Notes: generated by a model not told the origin, from the sequence alone. DNA of 17,862 nt from Halobacteriaceae archaeon Tc-Br11_E2g27 (GCA_001564135.1 LKNH01000019.1:1-17862); one strand, 5' to 3'; shown: positions 6,821 to 14,610, counted from the stretch's first letter. Numbers and translations are program-made.

Positions 6821-7885
6821 CTAAGATTGCTGACCCGTTGCCGCTTTCCTCACCCCCTCGATGGCCGCCTCGATATCAGCATCGTCGAGGTCGAGATGTG
6901 TACAGAACCGAACCGTATGGCTGTCGAAAGCGCTGGCAAGAATCCCTTCGTCCTCACATCGGTCGAGGAACGGTTTTGCTGGTTCCTCCGTCTCGACCAT
7001 CACGAGATTTGTCTCGGGTTCGCCTGCGTGGAGGCCGGGAATTTCATCAAGCCCCGCGGCCAGTTGCCTCGCTCGCTCGTGGTCCTCGGCAAGCCGCTCA
7101 CGGTTTTCCAGCGCCTCCAATCCGGCAGCGCCAAGGATTCCAGCCTGCCGCATTCCGCCGCCCAGCAGCTTTCGAACCCGTCGTGCCTCCTCGATGAACG
7201 ACTCGCTTCCGGCGAGCATCGACCCGACTGGCGCGCCGAGCCCTTTCGAGAGACAGCACATGACGCTATCGACGTGTTCGGCATACTCTGCTGCTTCACA
7301 TCCGTTGGCGACCGCCGCGTTGAACAGGCGAGCGCCATCAAGATGTACTGGAACCCCCAGTTCGTGTGCGGCTTCGGCGGGTGCAGCAATCGCATCGACC
7401 GATAAGGCCGTCCCACCGTGGGCGTTATGCGTGTTTTCGAGGGTCAACAAACCTGTACCGGGTCGATGGCCGCTGGCTTCGACGTAATTCGCATGCACCT
7501 GTGTTGGGGTAATCCGTCCCCGAGGGGAGCCATCGACCGTCCGGACCTGTAACTGGGAGTGTTGTGCCAGCCCAGCGAGTTCCCACCGATAAACGTGACT
7601 CTCCAGTTCACAGAGCACTTCCTGCCCCCGCTCGGTGTGAACTCGGGCAGCAATCTGGTTGCCCATCGTACCAGAGGGGACAAACAGCGCCGCCTCGGTT
7701 CCAAGCAGGTCGGCCATTCGTGCTTCCAGTTCGTTGAGCGTCGGGTCCTCGCCGTAGACATCATCGCCAACCGTCGCGGTACTCGCGGCTTCTCGCATTT
7801 CCTCGCTCGGTCGGGTGACAGTATCGCTTCGGAGGTCGATGGTATCCTGTTCGTCCTCACCAGATGACTGTGAGTCAGGGCTCAT
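6821..7885 (-). CDS. ltaE: Low-specificity L-threonine aldolase (PLP-dependent)
   Basis: 354 residues from the ATG at 7885. The frame is open further upstream, but the family N-terminus IDLRSDTVTRPSEEMR follows shortly after this Met. The enzyme cleaves threonine and allo-threonine to glycine and acetaldehyde. Fold-type I PLP features are present: the phosphate-binding PSGTMGN, H97 in ESHVY, LENTHNAHGG, HLDGARLFNA with D183 and R186, and the Schiff-base K214 in LSKGLGAPVGS. LGGGMRQAG follows as in the family. A CTATAG sits about 31 nt upstream of the start. It is convergent with the metallo-hydrolase gene and codirectional with the DUF1917-like gene, 70 nt downstream of it. Confidence 0.92.
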   Translation of the reverse strand: MSPDSQSSGEDEQDTIDLRSDTVTRPSEEMREAASTATVGDDVYGEDPTLNELEARMADLLGTEAALFVPSGTMGNQIAARVHTERGQEVLCELESHVYRWELAGLAQHSQLQVRTVDGSPRGRITPTQVHANYVEASGHRPGTGLLTLENTHNAHGGTALSVDAIAAPAEAAHELGVPVHLDGARLFNAAVANGCEAAEYAEHVDSVMCCLSKGLGAPVGSMLAGSESFIEEARRVRKLLGGGMRQAGILGAAGLEALENRERLAEDHERARQLAAGLDEIPGLHAGEPETNLVMVETEEPAKPFLDRCEDEGILASAFDSHTVRFCTHLDLDDADIEAAIEGVRKAATGQQS

Positions 7886-7955
7886 TGAATGGCTAGAATA
7901 ATGGACTGACACCCTATAGCAACTGTGGGTCAGCGCTTGCGAACAGCCACCGCAT

Positions 7956-8495
7956 TCACCCCACGAACCGTGCCGGCTGTTCCAGCCCAAACTCGGCCGC
8001 GGAGTCCGCGACGATACCCAACGCGGTGTACATATCCGGCTTGTAAAGCAATTCTCGTGTCACATCGTACTCCTCACGAAGATGCGTACGGACCCGAAAG
8101 ACATCGTCGACATCGAAGTAATTCGGTGTATAGACGACAATCATATACTCGTTATAGGGCAGTTCCACAAAGCCTGTCTGTGTCATCGCTTTGACTGCCC
8201 AGAGCGCTCCAGCGGCAGCATCCTCGACGAGTTGTGGCCAAAGCGCTTCGATGCGTTCACGTGAACCGAGCAGTTGCCACTTGCCGATAAACTTCTCTTC
8301 GTTGAGTGCCTCCCTATCGAGTTCTCGAACCGCCTCACTTTCTGCTGGTGGAACCTTATCCGCTGTCGTCTCCTCGTGGCGGAGCACGTCGTGGCGGTCA
8401 AAATACGCATCACCACCGATTTCGTCCGAGTCACTCACATCTCGACTCCGTATCCAGAACGTTTCCTCGTCTGTTACCGTCGTGGGGGACTGCAT
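7956..8495 (-). CDS. DUF1917 / Bles03-like protein
   Basis: 179 residues from ATG 8495; a GTG at 8507 would add four residues. The C-terminal two thirds fit the DUF1917 family, named after human Bles03 (C11orf68): GKWQLLGSRERIEALWPQL, then GALWAVKAM, MIVVYTPNYFDVDDVFRVR, and the family hallmark YKPDMYTALGIV near the end. The family has an eIF4E-like fold in published structures as I recall, and databases describe a putative phosphothreonine lyase-like domain; the biochemical role is unsettled. The N-terminal 60 residues are acidic and variable. It is cytoplasmic. It lies between spt5 and threonine aldolase on the same strand, without overlap. Confidence 0.72.
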   Translation of the reverse strand: MQSPTTVTDEETFWIRSRDVSDSDEIGGDAYFDRHDVLRHEETTADKVPPAESEAVRELDREALNEEKFIGKWQLLGSRERIEALWPQLVEDAAAGALWAVKAMTQTGFVELPYNEYMIVVYTPNYFDVDDVFRVRTHLREEYDVTRELLYKPDMYTALGIVADSAAEFGLEQPARFVG

Positions 8496-8585
8496 ACTGC
8501 AGTCCACATTCGGAACGAATGTGAAGGCTCGCCTGCCGTGTGTGGTGAAAGTGAAAACAGGTTGAACTGCAGAAACAACTGCTCC

Positions 8586-9023
8586 TTACCGCTCGTCAGA
8601 ATCCAGCACTCGAATCTGGTCACCGCGGACCGTCACCGGAATCGGAACCGTCGCCTCATAGAGTTCGACAGTAACCTGGTCTTTCCCTTCGTCGATACGC
8701 TGGACCTGTGCTTTCTCGCCTTTGAACGGTCCGGCAACGAGTTCGACAATATCTCCTTCCGCAATCCCTTCGACATCCGGAGTCGGCGAGAGGAAGTGCT
8801 CGACTTCGGCCATCGAGGTCTGTCCCTGAACGACACCGCGTGCGTGTGGAATCTCGTCGAGAATGCGCTCGAAGACCGAGTCATCCTCCGCTTCGACCAT
8901 CACGTAGGAGGTGACCGAATCCGGCGCGAGCGCAGCGTGGATTGACGGCTCCTCGCGGTTGATAATCATATCAGCGACGGTCTCTTCCTGACTGGCGGTT
9001 GTTTTGACAGCAAATATTCCCAT
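8586..9023 (-). CDS. spt5: Transcription elongation factor Spt5 (NusG homologue)
   Basis: 145 residues, the full length for archaeal Spt5. Residues 3-80 form the NGN domain that sits on the RNA polymerase clamp and binds Spt4 (GIFAVKTTASQEETVADMI, then SYVMVEAE and IPHARGVVQGQ). Residues 88-122 form the KOW domain (GDIVELVAGPFKGEKAQVQ), which contacts RNA and ribosomes. It promotes processive elongation. It is preceded 9 nt upstream by secE on the same strand. A GAGGTGA Shine-Dalgarno overlaps the secE stop codon, so translation is probably coupled. The secE-spt5 pair is conserved across archaea, as secE-nusG is in bacteria. Confidence 0.96.
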   Translation of the reverse strand: MGIFAVKTTASQEETVADMIINREEPSIHAALAPDSVTSYVMVEAEDDSVFERILDEIPHARGVVQGQTSMAEVEHFLSPTPDVEGIAEGDIVELVAGPFKGEKAQVQRIDEGKDQVTVELYEATVPIPVTVRGDQIRVLDSDER

Positions 9024-9032
9024 TGTCTCACC

Positions 9033-9263
9033 TCACAGCCCCGCAAGCAGGGCAAGTTGTTCCGCTGGTTCGGTTGGCGCGTCTGGAAGCCCCGGTCCGC
9101 CCGGAACGTACGTCATAAACACGAAGATGGCAAAGCCGATGAATCCGACGAGGAGGACACCAGCCCCGGCAATCTTCGCGACCTGGCTAAACTCGTTCCA
9201 CGACGGCGTGCTCGCGAGCTTGAGCACCCGAATATACGAGCTCAGGTCAGTTGGTGTTTTCAT
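9033..9263 (-). CDS. secE: Preprotein translocase subunit SecE (Sec61 gamma)
   Basis: 76 residues. It has an N-terminal amphipathic helix with the haloarchaeal signature SYIRVLKLASTPSWNEF and one membrane helix at about 30-52 (IAGAGVLLVGFIGFAIFVFM). It clamps SecY in the protein-conducting channel. Haloarchaeal SecE usually ends soon after the membrane helix, around 57-60 residues as I recall; this one continues with a proline-rich extracellular tail (GGPGLPDAPTEPAEQLALLAGL region, 55-76). The start is supported by a TATA-like box centred about 29 nt upstream, giving a leaderless operon with spt5. Confidence 0.93.
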   Translation of the reverse strand: MKTPTDLSSYIRVLKLASTPSWNEFSQVAKIAGAGVLLVGFIGFAIFVFMTYVPGGPGLPDAPTEPAEQLALLAGL

Positions 9264-9287
9264 GTTATCGGCCCTTGACGGTGCTCG

Positions 9288-9297
9288 CTTTTTTATC
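9288..9297 (-). promoter_or_regulatory. TATA-like box of the secE-spt5 operon
   Basis: On the minus strand it reads GATAAAAAAG, centred about 29 nt upstream of the secE ATG. The spacing fits a leaderless start. The divergent lipoprotein gene starts about 80 nt away on the other side. Confidence 0.55.
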
Positions 9298-9375
9298 TAT
9301 CGGCATCGGCCGGCCTGCGAGTGTCCCTTCGACCCAACAATGATACGCATTCAAACTAATACGAGGACGAAAAAC

Positions 9376-10668
9376 ATGACTGTCCCTCCGCCAGACGACA
9401 CCCGACGACACGCCCTCCAACTGCTCTTTGCCGGCGGTGCGTTCGCCCTCGCAGGTTGTCTCTCGGAGGACGACGATGACCACGAAGACGACGATGACGG
9501 CCACGAGAACAACGGCGACGCAACCGACCACCCCACGTCCGACGACTCGAACGGAGCCACGTTCACCGTCGAATCCGTTGGCGACGACCGCACCCGACCG
9601 TGGGGACTTGCGTTCGTTCCGAAGACAACCGAACTGCTCGTCACCGAACGTGACCCCGGAGAGCTAATCCTGCTCGATTACGAGGACGAATCCGAAACGG
9701 CCCTTGACGGAATCCCGGCTGTCGATGCCGGAGGGCAAGGAGGATTGCTCGATGTGGCAGTGTACACTGATGAGACAAATTCTGAATCAGATGATGAACA
9801 CGAAGTGTGGGTCTATCTCACCTACAGCGCCGAGAACGGCGACGGGGAGACCGCGACACACCTCGGCCGTGGCCGACTCGACCGGGATGGAAACCAACTC
9901 GATGAATTCGAGCAGATACACGTCGCCGAGCCGTTTGAGGACTCAACTGGTCATTACGGCTCTCGTGTCATCGTCGGCCCCGATGAACAGCTCTACATGA
10001 CGACCGGCGACAGACAGTTCAAGAATTTCGGCCCGGAGCATATCTCACAGGATACAACGAGCGAATACGGCGCAACGCTTCGGCTGGAACTCGATGGCTC
10101 GATTCCGGATGACAACCCGTTCGTGGACGACTCCGACGTGCAAGATGGTATCTACAGCTACGGTCACCGCAACGCACAGGGGATGACTGTTCGACCCGAA
10201 ACCGAGGAGCTCTGGCAGAGTGAACACGGCGAGGAAGATGGAGACGAACTGAATATCATCGTTGAGGGGGGCAACTACGGCTGGCCACTTACCCACACCG
10301 GCTGTCAGTACGGCACCGACGACCCAGTTGGTGAGCGACCCGAAGACCGAGATGATGTTGTCAATCCGGTCTACTACTGGGAGTGTACTACCGGTGGGTT
10401 TCCGCCGGCAGGGATGACCTTCTACGACGGGGAAGCATTCCCAGACTGGCAGGGTGACCTCTTTGTTGGAAACCTTGCCGGACAGTATCTCGGCCACTTT
10501 ACTGTCGACGGAGAAGGCGTCGATGACGTCAGTGTCGAAGAACAGGAACCGCTTCTCCCGGACAAAGGCTGGCGAGTTCGGGACGTTGCCGTCGAACCTG
10601 ACTCCGGAGAGCTGTACGTCGCTATCGACGACGAATCACAGCCGCTTGTCCGGTTGGTTCCAACCTGA
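9376..10668 (+). CDS. PQQ-dependent sugar dehydrogenase-family lipoprotein, Tat-exported
   Basis: 430 residues from ATG 9376; the frame continues upstream and an ATG at 9340 is possible, but the signal sequence begins here. Residues 9-28 carry the twin arginines TRRHALQLL, a hydrophobic stretch and the lipobox LAGC (C28), so it should be Tat-exported and lipid-anchored outside the cell. An acidic linker (30-60) follows. The rest is a six-bladed propeller of the soluble glucose/sorbosone dehydrogenase family: RPWGLAFVP, GQGGLLDVAV, HYGSRVIVGPD with H193, LYMTTGDR, YGHRNAQGM with R265, SEHGEEDGDE, and GGNYGWP. These are the substrate, PQQ and calcium positions of the family. The true substrate is unknown, and the host may lack PQQ synthesis. 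It is divergent from secE. Confidence 0.9.
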   Translation: MTVPPPDDTRRHALQLLFAGGAFALAGCLSEDDDDHEDDDDGHENNGDATDHPTSDDSNGATFTVESVGDDRTRPWGLAFVPKTTELLVTERDPGELILLDYEDESETALDGIPAVDAGGQGGLLDVAVYTDETNSESDDEHEVWVYLTYSAENGDGETATHLGRGRLDRDGNQLDEFEQIHVAEPFEDSTGHYGSRVIVGPDEQLYMTTGDRQFKNFGPEHISQDTTSEYGATLRLELDGSIPDDNPFVDDSDVQDGIYSYGHRNAQGMTVRPETEELWQSEHGEEDGDELNIIVEGGNYGWPLTHTGCQYGTDDPVGERPEDRDDVVNPVYYWECTTGGFPPAGMTFYDGEAFPDWQGDLFVGNLAGQYLGHFTVDGEGVDDVSVEEQEPLLPDKGWRVRDVAVEPDSGELYVAIDDESQPLVRLVPT

Positions 10669-10704
10669 CCAACTGTCTCGTGGACACAGCAGTCGCTCGC
10701 AGTG

Positions 10705-10720
10705 CAATAAATAGGGAAAG
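10705..10720 (-). terminator. Possible T-rich terminator of the stalk operon
   Basis: Thirteen nt beyond the rpl12 stop the minus strand reads CTTTCCCTATTTATTG. Archaeal termination commonly uses T-rich stretches without a hairpin. The tract is short and interrupted, so this is a weak call. Confidence 0.3.
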
Positions 10721-10732
10721 GTGTTTCAGCAA

Positions 10733-11068
10733 TTAGCCGAAGAGCTCGCCGAGGCCCTCGCCAGCGGCGTCGTCTTCTTCGTCGTCATCGTCATCATCTT
10801 CTTCTTCGGCTTCTGCCTCCTCGTCATCGTCATCTGCATCGTCGTCAGCAGCGGCGGCGCCGCCAGCAGCTGCGCCAGCGGTTGCCGGGACGGCTGCTGC
10901 TTCTTCGACAGCTTCGTCGATGTCGACGTCTTCGAGTGCAGCGACGAGCGCTTTGACGCGGGATTCTTCCACGTCGACGCCTGCTGCGTCGAGGACGGCC
11001 GTCAGGTTGTCTTCGTTAATCTCTTCACCGGTCTCGTTCAGGATGAGTGCTGCGTATACGTACTCCAT
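10733..11068 (-). CDS. rpl12: 50S ribosomal protein P1 (L12)
   Basis: 111 residues, the stalk protein of archaeal large subunits. The N-terminal dimerisation domain (1-60) begins MEYVYAALILNETG and contains LDAAGVDVEESRVKALVAAL. An alanine/glycine hinge (63-75) leads to a very acidic tail that ends in GLGELFG, the peptide that recruits translational GTPases. P1 dimers attach to the C-terminal spine of P0 (L10). It is the last gene of the rpl1-rpl10-rpl12 operon, with only 2 nt between the rpl10 stop and its ATG. No clear Shine-Dalgarno is seen, so translation probably depends on coupling. Confidence 0.97.
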   Translation of the reverse strand: MEYVYAALILNETGEEINEDNLTAVLDAAGVDVEESRVKALVAALEDVDIDEAVEEAAAVPATAGAAAGGAAAADDDADDDDEEAEAEEEDDDDDDEEDDAAGEGLGELFG

Positions 11069-11070
11069 TG

Positions 11071-12105
11071 TTATCCAAACATTGCCCCGAGTGCATCGCC
11101 GCTCTCTTCATCGTCGTCATCGTCATCATCTTCGTCGGCGTCCTCAGGGTCTTGGGTGTCTTGTTCATCTGCCGATTCATCGTCCTCCTCGACTGGCTCC
11201 GCTGCTGGTGCCTCGACGTCCTGAAGCTCCTCCGGCAGGGCTTCTTTGTCGTCAATCTGTGCGGCTAGCGCACGGAGCTGGCTGTCGGCCTTGCTGATGA
11301 GGTCGGGCATAACTGCCTCGTCCTCGATGGCCGCATGCAGCGCGAGGCTCTTTGCCTCGCCAGTCGCTTTCGAAAGCTGGAGCGGAACGGTCGCTGCGGT
11401 CGGGAAGCTTGCGTTGACGGCAAGGTTGCGTGCCTGGCCCGCTGCGGCAGCAATATCTGCCTCGTAGGCCTCGATATCGAGTTCGAGGTCCTCAGGTTCG
11501 AACAGCACGCCTTCCGCGAAGACGCCGCGAAGGTTGAGTCCAACCTCCTTTGGCTCGATTTCGAGCTCACCGAGCACGTTTGCCAAGTCAGCCGAAACCT
11601 CCTCGCCCGATTCGAGCACGGTCGAGTCTTCCATCACTTTGATGGACCCCTCGTCGATGCGGGCGTTTGCACCGACGCTCTGGAGCTCACCCACGAACGG
11701 TCCGGGGTCAACCCCCGTGTCACCCTCAGGGATGACGATATCGTTCGGGGCAACCTCGCCAGCATTGATTGGAGCGGACGTTTTGGACGCTTCCAGTTGC
11801 TGGTAGAGTCCGAACGGGTTGTCGTTCGTCCCGATAAGGCCGACCTGTCCACTCACGTAGGTTTTCAGTTCTTCGAATCCCTCGTCGACTTCGTCGAGCG
11901 CACGCTCAAGGAGCGTGTTACGGGAGACACGAAGTGCGGCTGTGCCGTAGAGTTCGCGGCGCATATCCTGTAGCTGTCGGCTCGGAATGCCCGTGATACT
12001 CACAACACCGACGCTGTCGTACTCCGCAAGGAACTCGACAATTGCGTCGACTTCCGTCTGTTTCCACTCCGGAATCGTCTCAGTCTTGCGTTCCTGTGTG
12101 CTCAT
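11071..12105 (-). CDS. rpl10: 50S ribosomal protein P0 (L10)
   Basis: 344 residues from ATG 12105; the frame is open upstream, but that part is shadow within rpl1. The N-terminal rRNA-binding domain starts with TIPEWKQTEVDAIVEFL and continues with VGVVSITGIPSRQLQDMRR and LRVSRNTLLERAL. A domain II insertion typical of archaeal and eukaryotic P0 follows (GEVAPNDIVIPEGDTGVDPGP). The C-terminal helices (about 225-300) hold the P1 dimers. The acidic end finishes with ALGAMFG, paralleling the tail of P1. The start lies 1 nt after the rpl1 stop (TGAGATG), with GGAGGTGG upstream inside rpl1, so translation is probably coupled. Confidence 0.97.
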   Translation of the reverse strand: MSTQERKTETIPEWKQTEVDAIVEFLAEYDSVGVVSITGIPSRQLQDMRRELYGTAALRVSRNTLLERALDEVDEGFEELKTYVSGQVGLIGTNDNPFGLYQQLEASKTSAPINAGEVAPNDIVIPEGDTGVDPGPFVGELQSVGANARIDEGSIKVMEDSTVLESGEEVSADLANVLGELEIEPKEVGLNLRGVFAEGVLFEPEDLELDIEAYEADIAAAAGQARNLAVNASFPTAATVPLQLSKATGEAKSLALHAAIEDEAVMPDLISKADSQLRALAAQIDDKEALPEELQDVEAPAAEPVEEDDESADEQDTQDPEDADEDDDDDDDEESGDALGAMFG

Positions 12106-12106
12106 C

Positions 12107-12745
12107 TCAGACCACCTCCACCGCCGGCCCCATCGTGGTTTTGACGTAGACACCGTCGATGTTGAGTGGGCCTTTTTCGAGGTTGGCTTCGAGACGGCGG
12201 ATGATAACGTCGATATTATCCGCAATCTCTTCGGCGGACATGTCCTCCGCGCCAACGCGGGTGTGGAACGTTCGCCGGTCGCCACTGCGCAGTTGGACGG
12301 TGTTTTTCAGCCGTTCAATCAGCTCGACGACATCGTCGTCGGGGCTGATTGGGTCGGGCATTTTTCCTCGAGGACCGAGAACAGTACCAAGATATCGTCC
12401 GATATCCTGCATCATGCTCTCCTCCGCGAGGAAGAAATCCGTCTCTCCTGCGAGGTCTTTTGCTTTGTTGTCGTCGTCACCGAGGTCTGCCAGCTCGTCT
12501 GCATCCAGCACGTCGTCAGCAACTTCCTCGGCACGAAGGGCAGTTTCGCCCTCCGCAAACACGACGATAGAGGTCTCCTGACCGGTACCTTCCGGCAGGA
12601 CGACACCCTCGTCTACACGATTCGATGGGTCGTTGAGGTCTAAATCACGCAAATTAATAGCGAGGTCAACCGTCTCACGGAAATTCCGTGGCGGGGCTTC
12701 CTCGAGTGCGCGAGAGACCGCTTCTTGTATCTCCTGGTCTGCCAT
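12107..12745 (-). CDS. rpl1: 50S ribosomal protein L1
   Basis: 212 residues, the usual archaeal length. L1 forms the mobile L1 stalk, which guides release of deacylated tRNA from the E site. Signature features are RNFRETVDLAINLRDLDL at the N-terminus, domain II (about 65-150), the L1 signature YLGTVLGPRGKMPDP (about 118-132), and the C-terminal LNIDGVYVKTTMGPAV. It is the first gene of the stalk operon. In both archaea and bacteria L1 represses its own operon by binding a mimic of its 23S rRNA site in the mRNA; a matching structure lies directly upstream here. The Shine-Dalgarno GGAGGTGA is unusually strong for this window. rpl11 is not adjacent. Confidence 0.97.
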   Translation of the reverse strand: MADQEIQEAVSRALEEAPPRNFRETVDLAINLRDLDLNDPSNRVDEGVVLPEGTGQETSIVVFAEGETALRAEEVADDVLDADELADLGDDDNKAKDLAGETDFFLAEESMMQDIGRYLGTVLGPRGKMPDPISPDDDVVELIERLKNTVQLRSGDRRTFHTRVGAEDMSAEEIADNIDVIIRRLEANLEKGPLNIDGVYVKTTMGPAVEVV

Positions 12746-12748
12746 TGT

Positions 12749-12756
12749 TCACCTCC
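12749..12756 (-). promoter_or_regulatory. Strong Shine-Dalgarno of rpl1
   Basis: GGAGGTGA ends 3 nt before the ATG at 12745, complementary to the 16S 3' end. Its first two G residues are also the last two bases of the leader hairpin stem, so ribosome access and hairpin stability compete. Confidence 0.8.
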
Positions 12757-12780
12757 GTAGTACGCCGATGGCTTCTACGG
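12755..12780 (-). promoter_or_regulatory. Leader hairpin, candidate L1 autoregulatory site
   Basis: On the minus strand CCGTAG (12780-12775) pairs perfectly with CTACGG (12760-12755). Inside are AA, a GCC-ATC-GGC mini-hairpin, and GTA, so the outer 6-bp stem is separated from the inner 3-bp stem by an asymmetric loop (AA opposite GTA). Archaeal L1 binds such two-stem, asymmetric-loop structures in 23S rRNA and in its own mRNA. Halobacterial L1 operons are known to carry a leader of about 74 nt with an L1-site mimic. The stem overlaps the Shine-Dalgarno. Confidence 0.55.
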
Positions 12781-12789
12781 GTCAGTGAA

Positions 12790-12805
12790 ACAGGCGGATG
12801 CCTGT
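12790..12805 (-). promoter_or_regulatory. Second leader hairpin
   Basis: ACAGGC and GCCTGT pair perfectly around an ATCC loop (minus strand), close to the predicted 5' end of the rpl1 message. A further short dyad, TCTCG-CGAGA, lies at 12805-12816. These may stabilise the 5' leader or shape the L1 site. Confidence 0.45.
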
Positions 12806-12830
12806 CTCGCCCGAGAAAACGGTAATGCGA

Positions 12831-12840
12831 CACTTAAAAG
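12831..12840 (-). promoter_or_regulatory. Promoter TATA box of the rpl1-rpl10-rpl12 operon
   Basis: The minus strand reads CTTTTAAGTG, a very good haloarchaeal TATA box. With initiation about 25-28 nt downstream, the transcript would start near 12808-12812 and carry a leader of about 63-67 nt. This differs from the leaderless genes nearby. Confidence 0.75.
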
Positions 12841-12946
12841 CGTCGAAGCGGCCGACGAGTGCCAGAGCGACGCATGCCCAGACAGCCACGAGAGAGGACT
12901 GGAAGAGTTCGAAGTTCCTATGCTGGTGTAGCAACTGCGTTTGGTC

Positions 12947-13774
12947 ATGTACGTAGGTGCGCACGTTTCAGTTGCAGGCGGAGTCGATAACGCAGTCGAC
13001 CGACAGCTCGACGTTGGCGGAAACTGTGGGCAGATATTCACGACCTCTCCGCAGGTCTGGCAGAGCCCCAACATCGAGAATGACGAAGCCGATGCATTCA
13101 AACAACAATCACTCGACGATGGAGTCGGCCCATGGGTCATCCACTCAGCCTATCTGGTGAATCTCGCGACGCCAAAAGATGGCCTCCGACAGAAGTCCAT
13201 CGACAGTATGCAGGCCGAAGTGGATGCTGCCGAGCAGTTGGATATCCCCTACGTCAACGTCCACCTCGGGGCACACACCGGTGCCGGTGTCGAGCAGGGT
13301 ATCGAGAACGCAGCAGAAACGCTCGATGCACTCGACGTTCCTGATGACGTTACCGTCCTCATCGAATCCGATGCCGGCAGCGGAACGAAACTCGGCGGTG
13401 AGTTCGAACATCTTCGCGATGTGCTTGAACAATCCGAGCAGGACCTCGAAGTCTGTCTCGATACAGCACACACCTTCGTCGCCGGATACGACCTCTCGAC
13501 CGAGGATGGAGTCGAAGAGACGCTTGCGGAATTCGACGAAGTGGTCGGGCTCGACAAGCTCTCATTCGTTCACCTGAATGACTCGAAACATCCCTGTGCC
13601 AGTAACAAGGACGAACACGCCCATATCGGAGAGGGGGAAATCGGCGAAGAAGGAATGCGTGCGTTCATCAACCACGATGCAATCGAAGACGTGCCGCTGG
13701 TGCTCGAAACGCCGACGGAAGACGGCAAAAGCTACGCCTGGAATATCGAGCGCGTCCACGAACTTCGAGACTGA
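12947..13774 (+). CDS. nfo: Endonuclease IV (AP endonuclease)
   Basis: 275 residues from ATG 12947; the upstream TTG would add two residues only. Endonuclease IV cleaves 5' of abasic sites in base excision repair, using three zinc ions in a TIM barrel. All nine metal ligands can be placed by comparison with the E. coli enzyme: H66 (IHSAY), H106 (VHLGAH), E140 (LIESDAG), D172 and H175 (LDTAH), H209 (HLNDSK), D222 and H224 (KDEHAHIGEG), and E254 (LETP). The start MYVGAHVSVAGG is the family N-terminus. It is divergent from rpl1 and ends 41 nt before the methyltransferase, so the two may be co-transcribed. Confidence 0.96.
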   Translation: MYVGAHVSVAGGVDNAVDRQLDVGGNCGQIFTTSPQVWQSPNIENDEADAFKQQSLDDGVGPWVIHSAYLVNLATPKDGLRQKSIDSMQAEVDAAEQLDIPYVNVHLGAHTGAGVEQGIENAAETLDALDVPDDVTVLIESDAGSGTKLGGEFEHLRDVLEQSEQDLEVCLDTAHTFVAGYDLSTEDGVEETLAEFDEVVGLDKLSFVHLNDSKHPCASNKDEHAHIGEGEIGEEGMRAFINHDAIEDVPLVLETPTEDGKSYAWNIERVHELRD

Positions 13775-13815
13775 CGAACAACGCCGTTTTGTGTGTCCTC
13801 GCGCTACAGCAGCCC

Positions 13816-14610
13816 ATGCGCCGGTTCAGCGCCGAGTATCTCAGAGATACCCGTGACGGAATGTGGGACGATTCGCAGGACGCACTTGCTGGGCTCAACC
13901 TGGAGACCCGCGAGCGCGTCCTCGATGTCGGCGCTGGGACTGGCGAGCTGACGCGTGTCCTCCGAGCGAGCGTTCCCGGAGAAGTCCTCGCATTCGATGC
14001 CGACAGGGAACTCCTTTCGCACATCGACCCACCCCGAATACAGGGCGATGCAACGAGATTGCCATTCAATGATGGTGCTTTTGACCTGGTCGTCTGTCAG
14101 GCACTTTTAGTGAATCTGCCGACACCCGAGTCGGCGTTGGCCGAGTTCGCTCGGGCCTCGCGTGACAGGGTTGCCGTCATCGAACCGGATAACAGCGCCG
14201 TCACCATTGACTCGACCGTCGACACCGAATCGCCACTGGCTCGTCGCGCCAGAGACGGTTATCTGGATGGTGTCTCAACCGACGCAGCCCTCGGGGAAGC
14301 ACGCGAACTGTTCGACCGGGTTGGGTTGACTGACATCACAGTAAGACAGTACAACCACACACAGGAGATTGCACCGCCATACTCAAAACGGGCGCTCGAA
14401 AGTGCCCGGATGAAAGCGAGCGGGCGTGGCCTGGAGCGAGACCGAGAAACGATTTTGGCCGGCGACACGACTCCGGACGAGTTCGACCACCTCAGAGAGG
14501 AGTGGCGCAAGATGGGGCGGGATGTTATCGAGCAGATGCAAGACGAGACCTATCGGCATCGGCAGACCGTCCCGTTCTACGTAACAACTGGGCGCGTATC
14601 GAGGGAGTAG
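13816..14610 (+). CDS. Class I SAM-dependent methyltransferase
   Basis: 264 residues from ATG 13816; an upstream TTG at 13789 is less likely. The Rossmann-type core is clear: motif I VLDVGAGTGELTRVL (35-49), the acidic D61 that would hold the ribose of SAM, GDATRLPF after it, and motif IV FDLVVCQALLVNLP. The second half is rich in charged residues (about 180-264: YSKRALESARMKASG and DEFDHLREEWRKMGRDVIEQM) and ends with TVPFYVTTGR. The overall shape resembles UbiE-like small-molecule methyltransferases of haloarchaea; the substrate is unknown. It follows nfo on the same strand. Confidence 0.87.
   Translation: MRRFSAEYLRDTRDGMWDDSQDALAGLNLETRERVLDVGAGTGELTRVLRASVPGEVLAFDADRELLSHIDPPRIQGDATRLPFNDGAFDLVVCQALLVNLPTPESALAEFARASRDRVAVIEPDNSAVTIDSTVDTESPLARRARDGYLDGVSTDAALGEARELFDRVGLTDITVRQYNHTQEIAPPYSKRALESARMKASGRGLERDRETILAGDTTPDEFDHLREEWRKMGRDVIEQMQDETYRHRQTVPFYVTTGRVSRE

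Noticed and set aside
9004..9375. Long upstream extension of the sugar dehydrogenase-like gene across secE
   Set aside because: The extension is the antisense of secE, is not acidic, and would bury the Tat signal and lipobox, which must be N-terminal.
10721..11224. Plus-strand frame rich in Val, Phe, Ser and Cys opposite rpl12 and the end of rpl10
   Set aside because: It is the complement of the Asp/Glu-coding tails; long open antisense frames are expected there.
12106..12285. Sixty-codon N-terminal extension of P0 into rpl1
   Set aside because: It is a shadow of the rpl1 frame with basic composition; P0 begins at the ATG 1 nt after the rpl1 stop.
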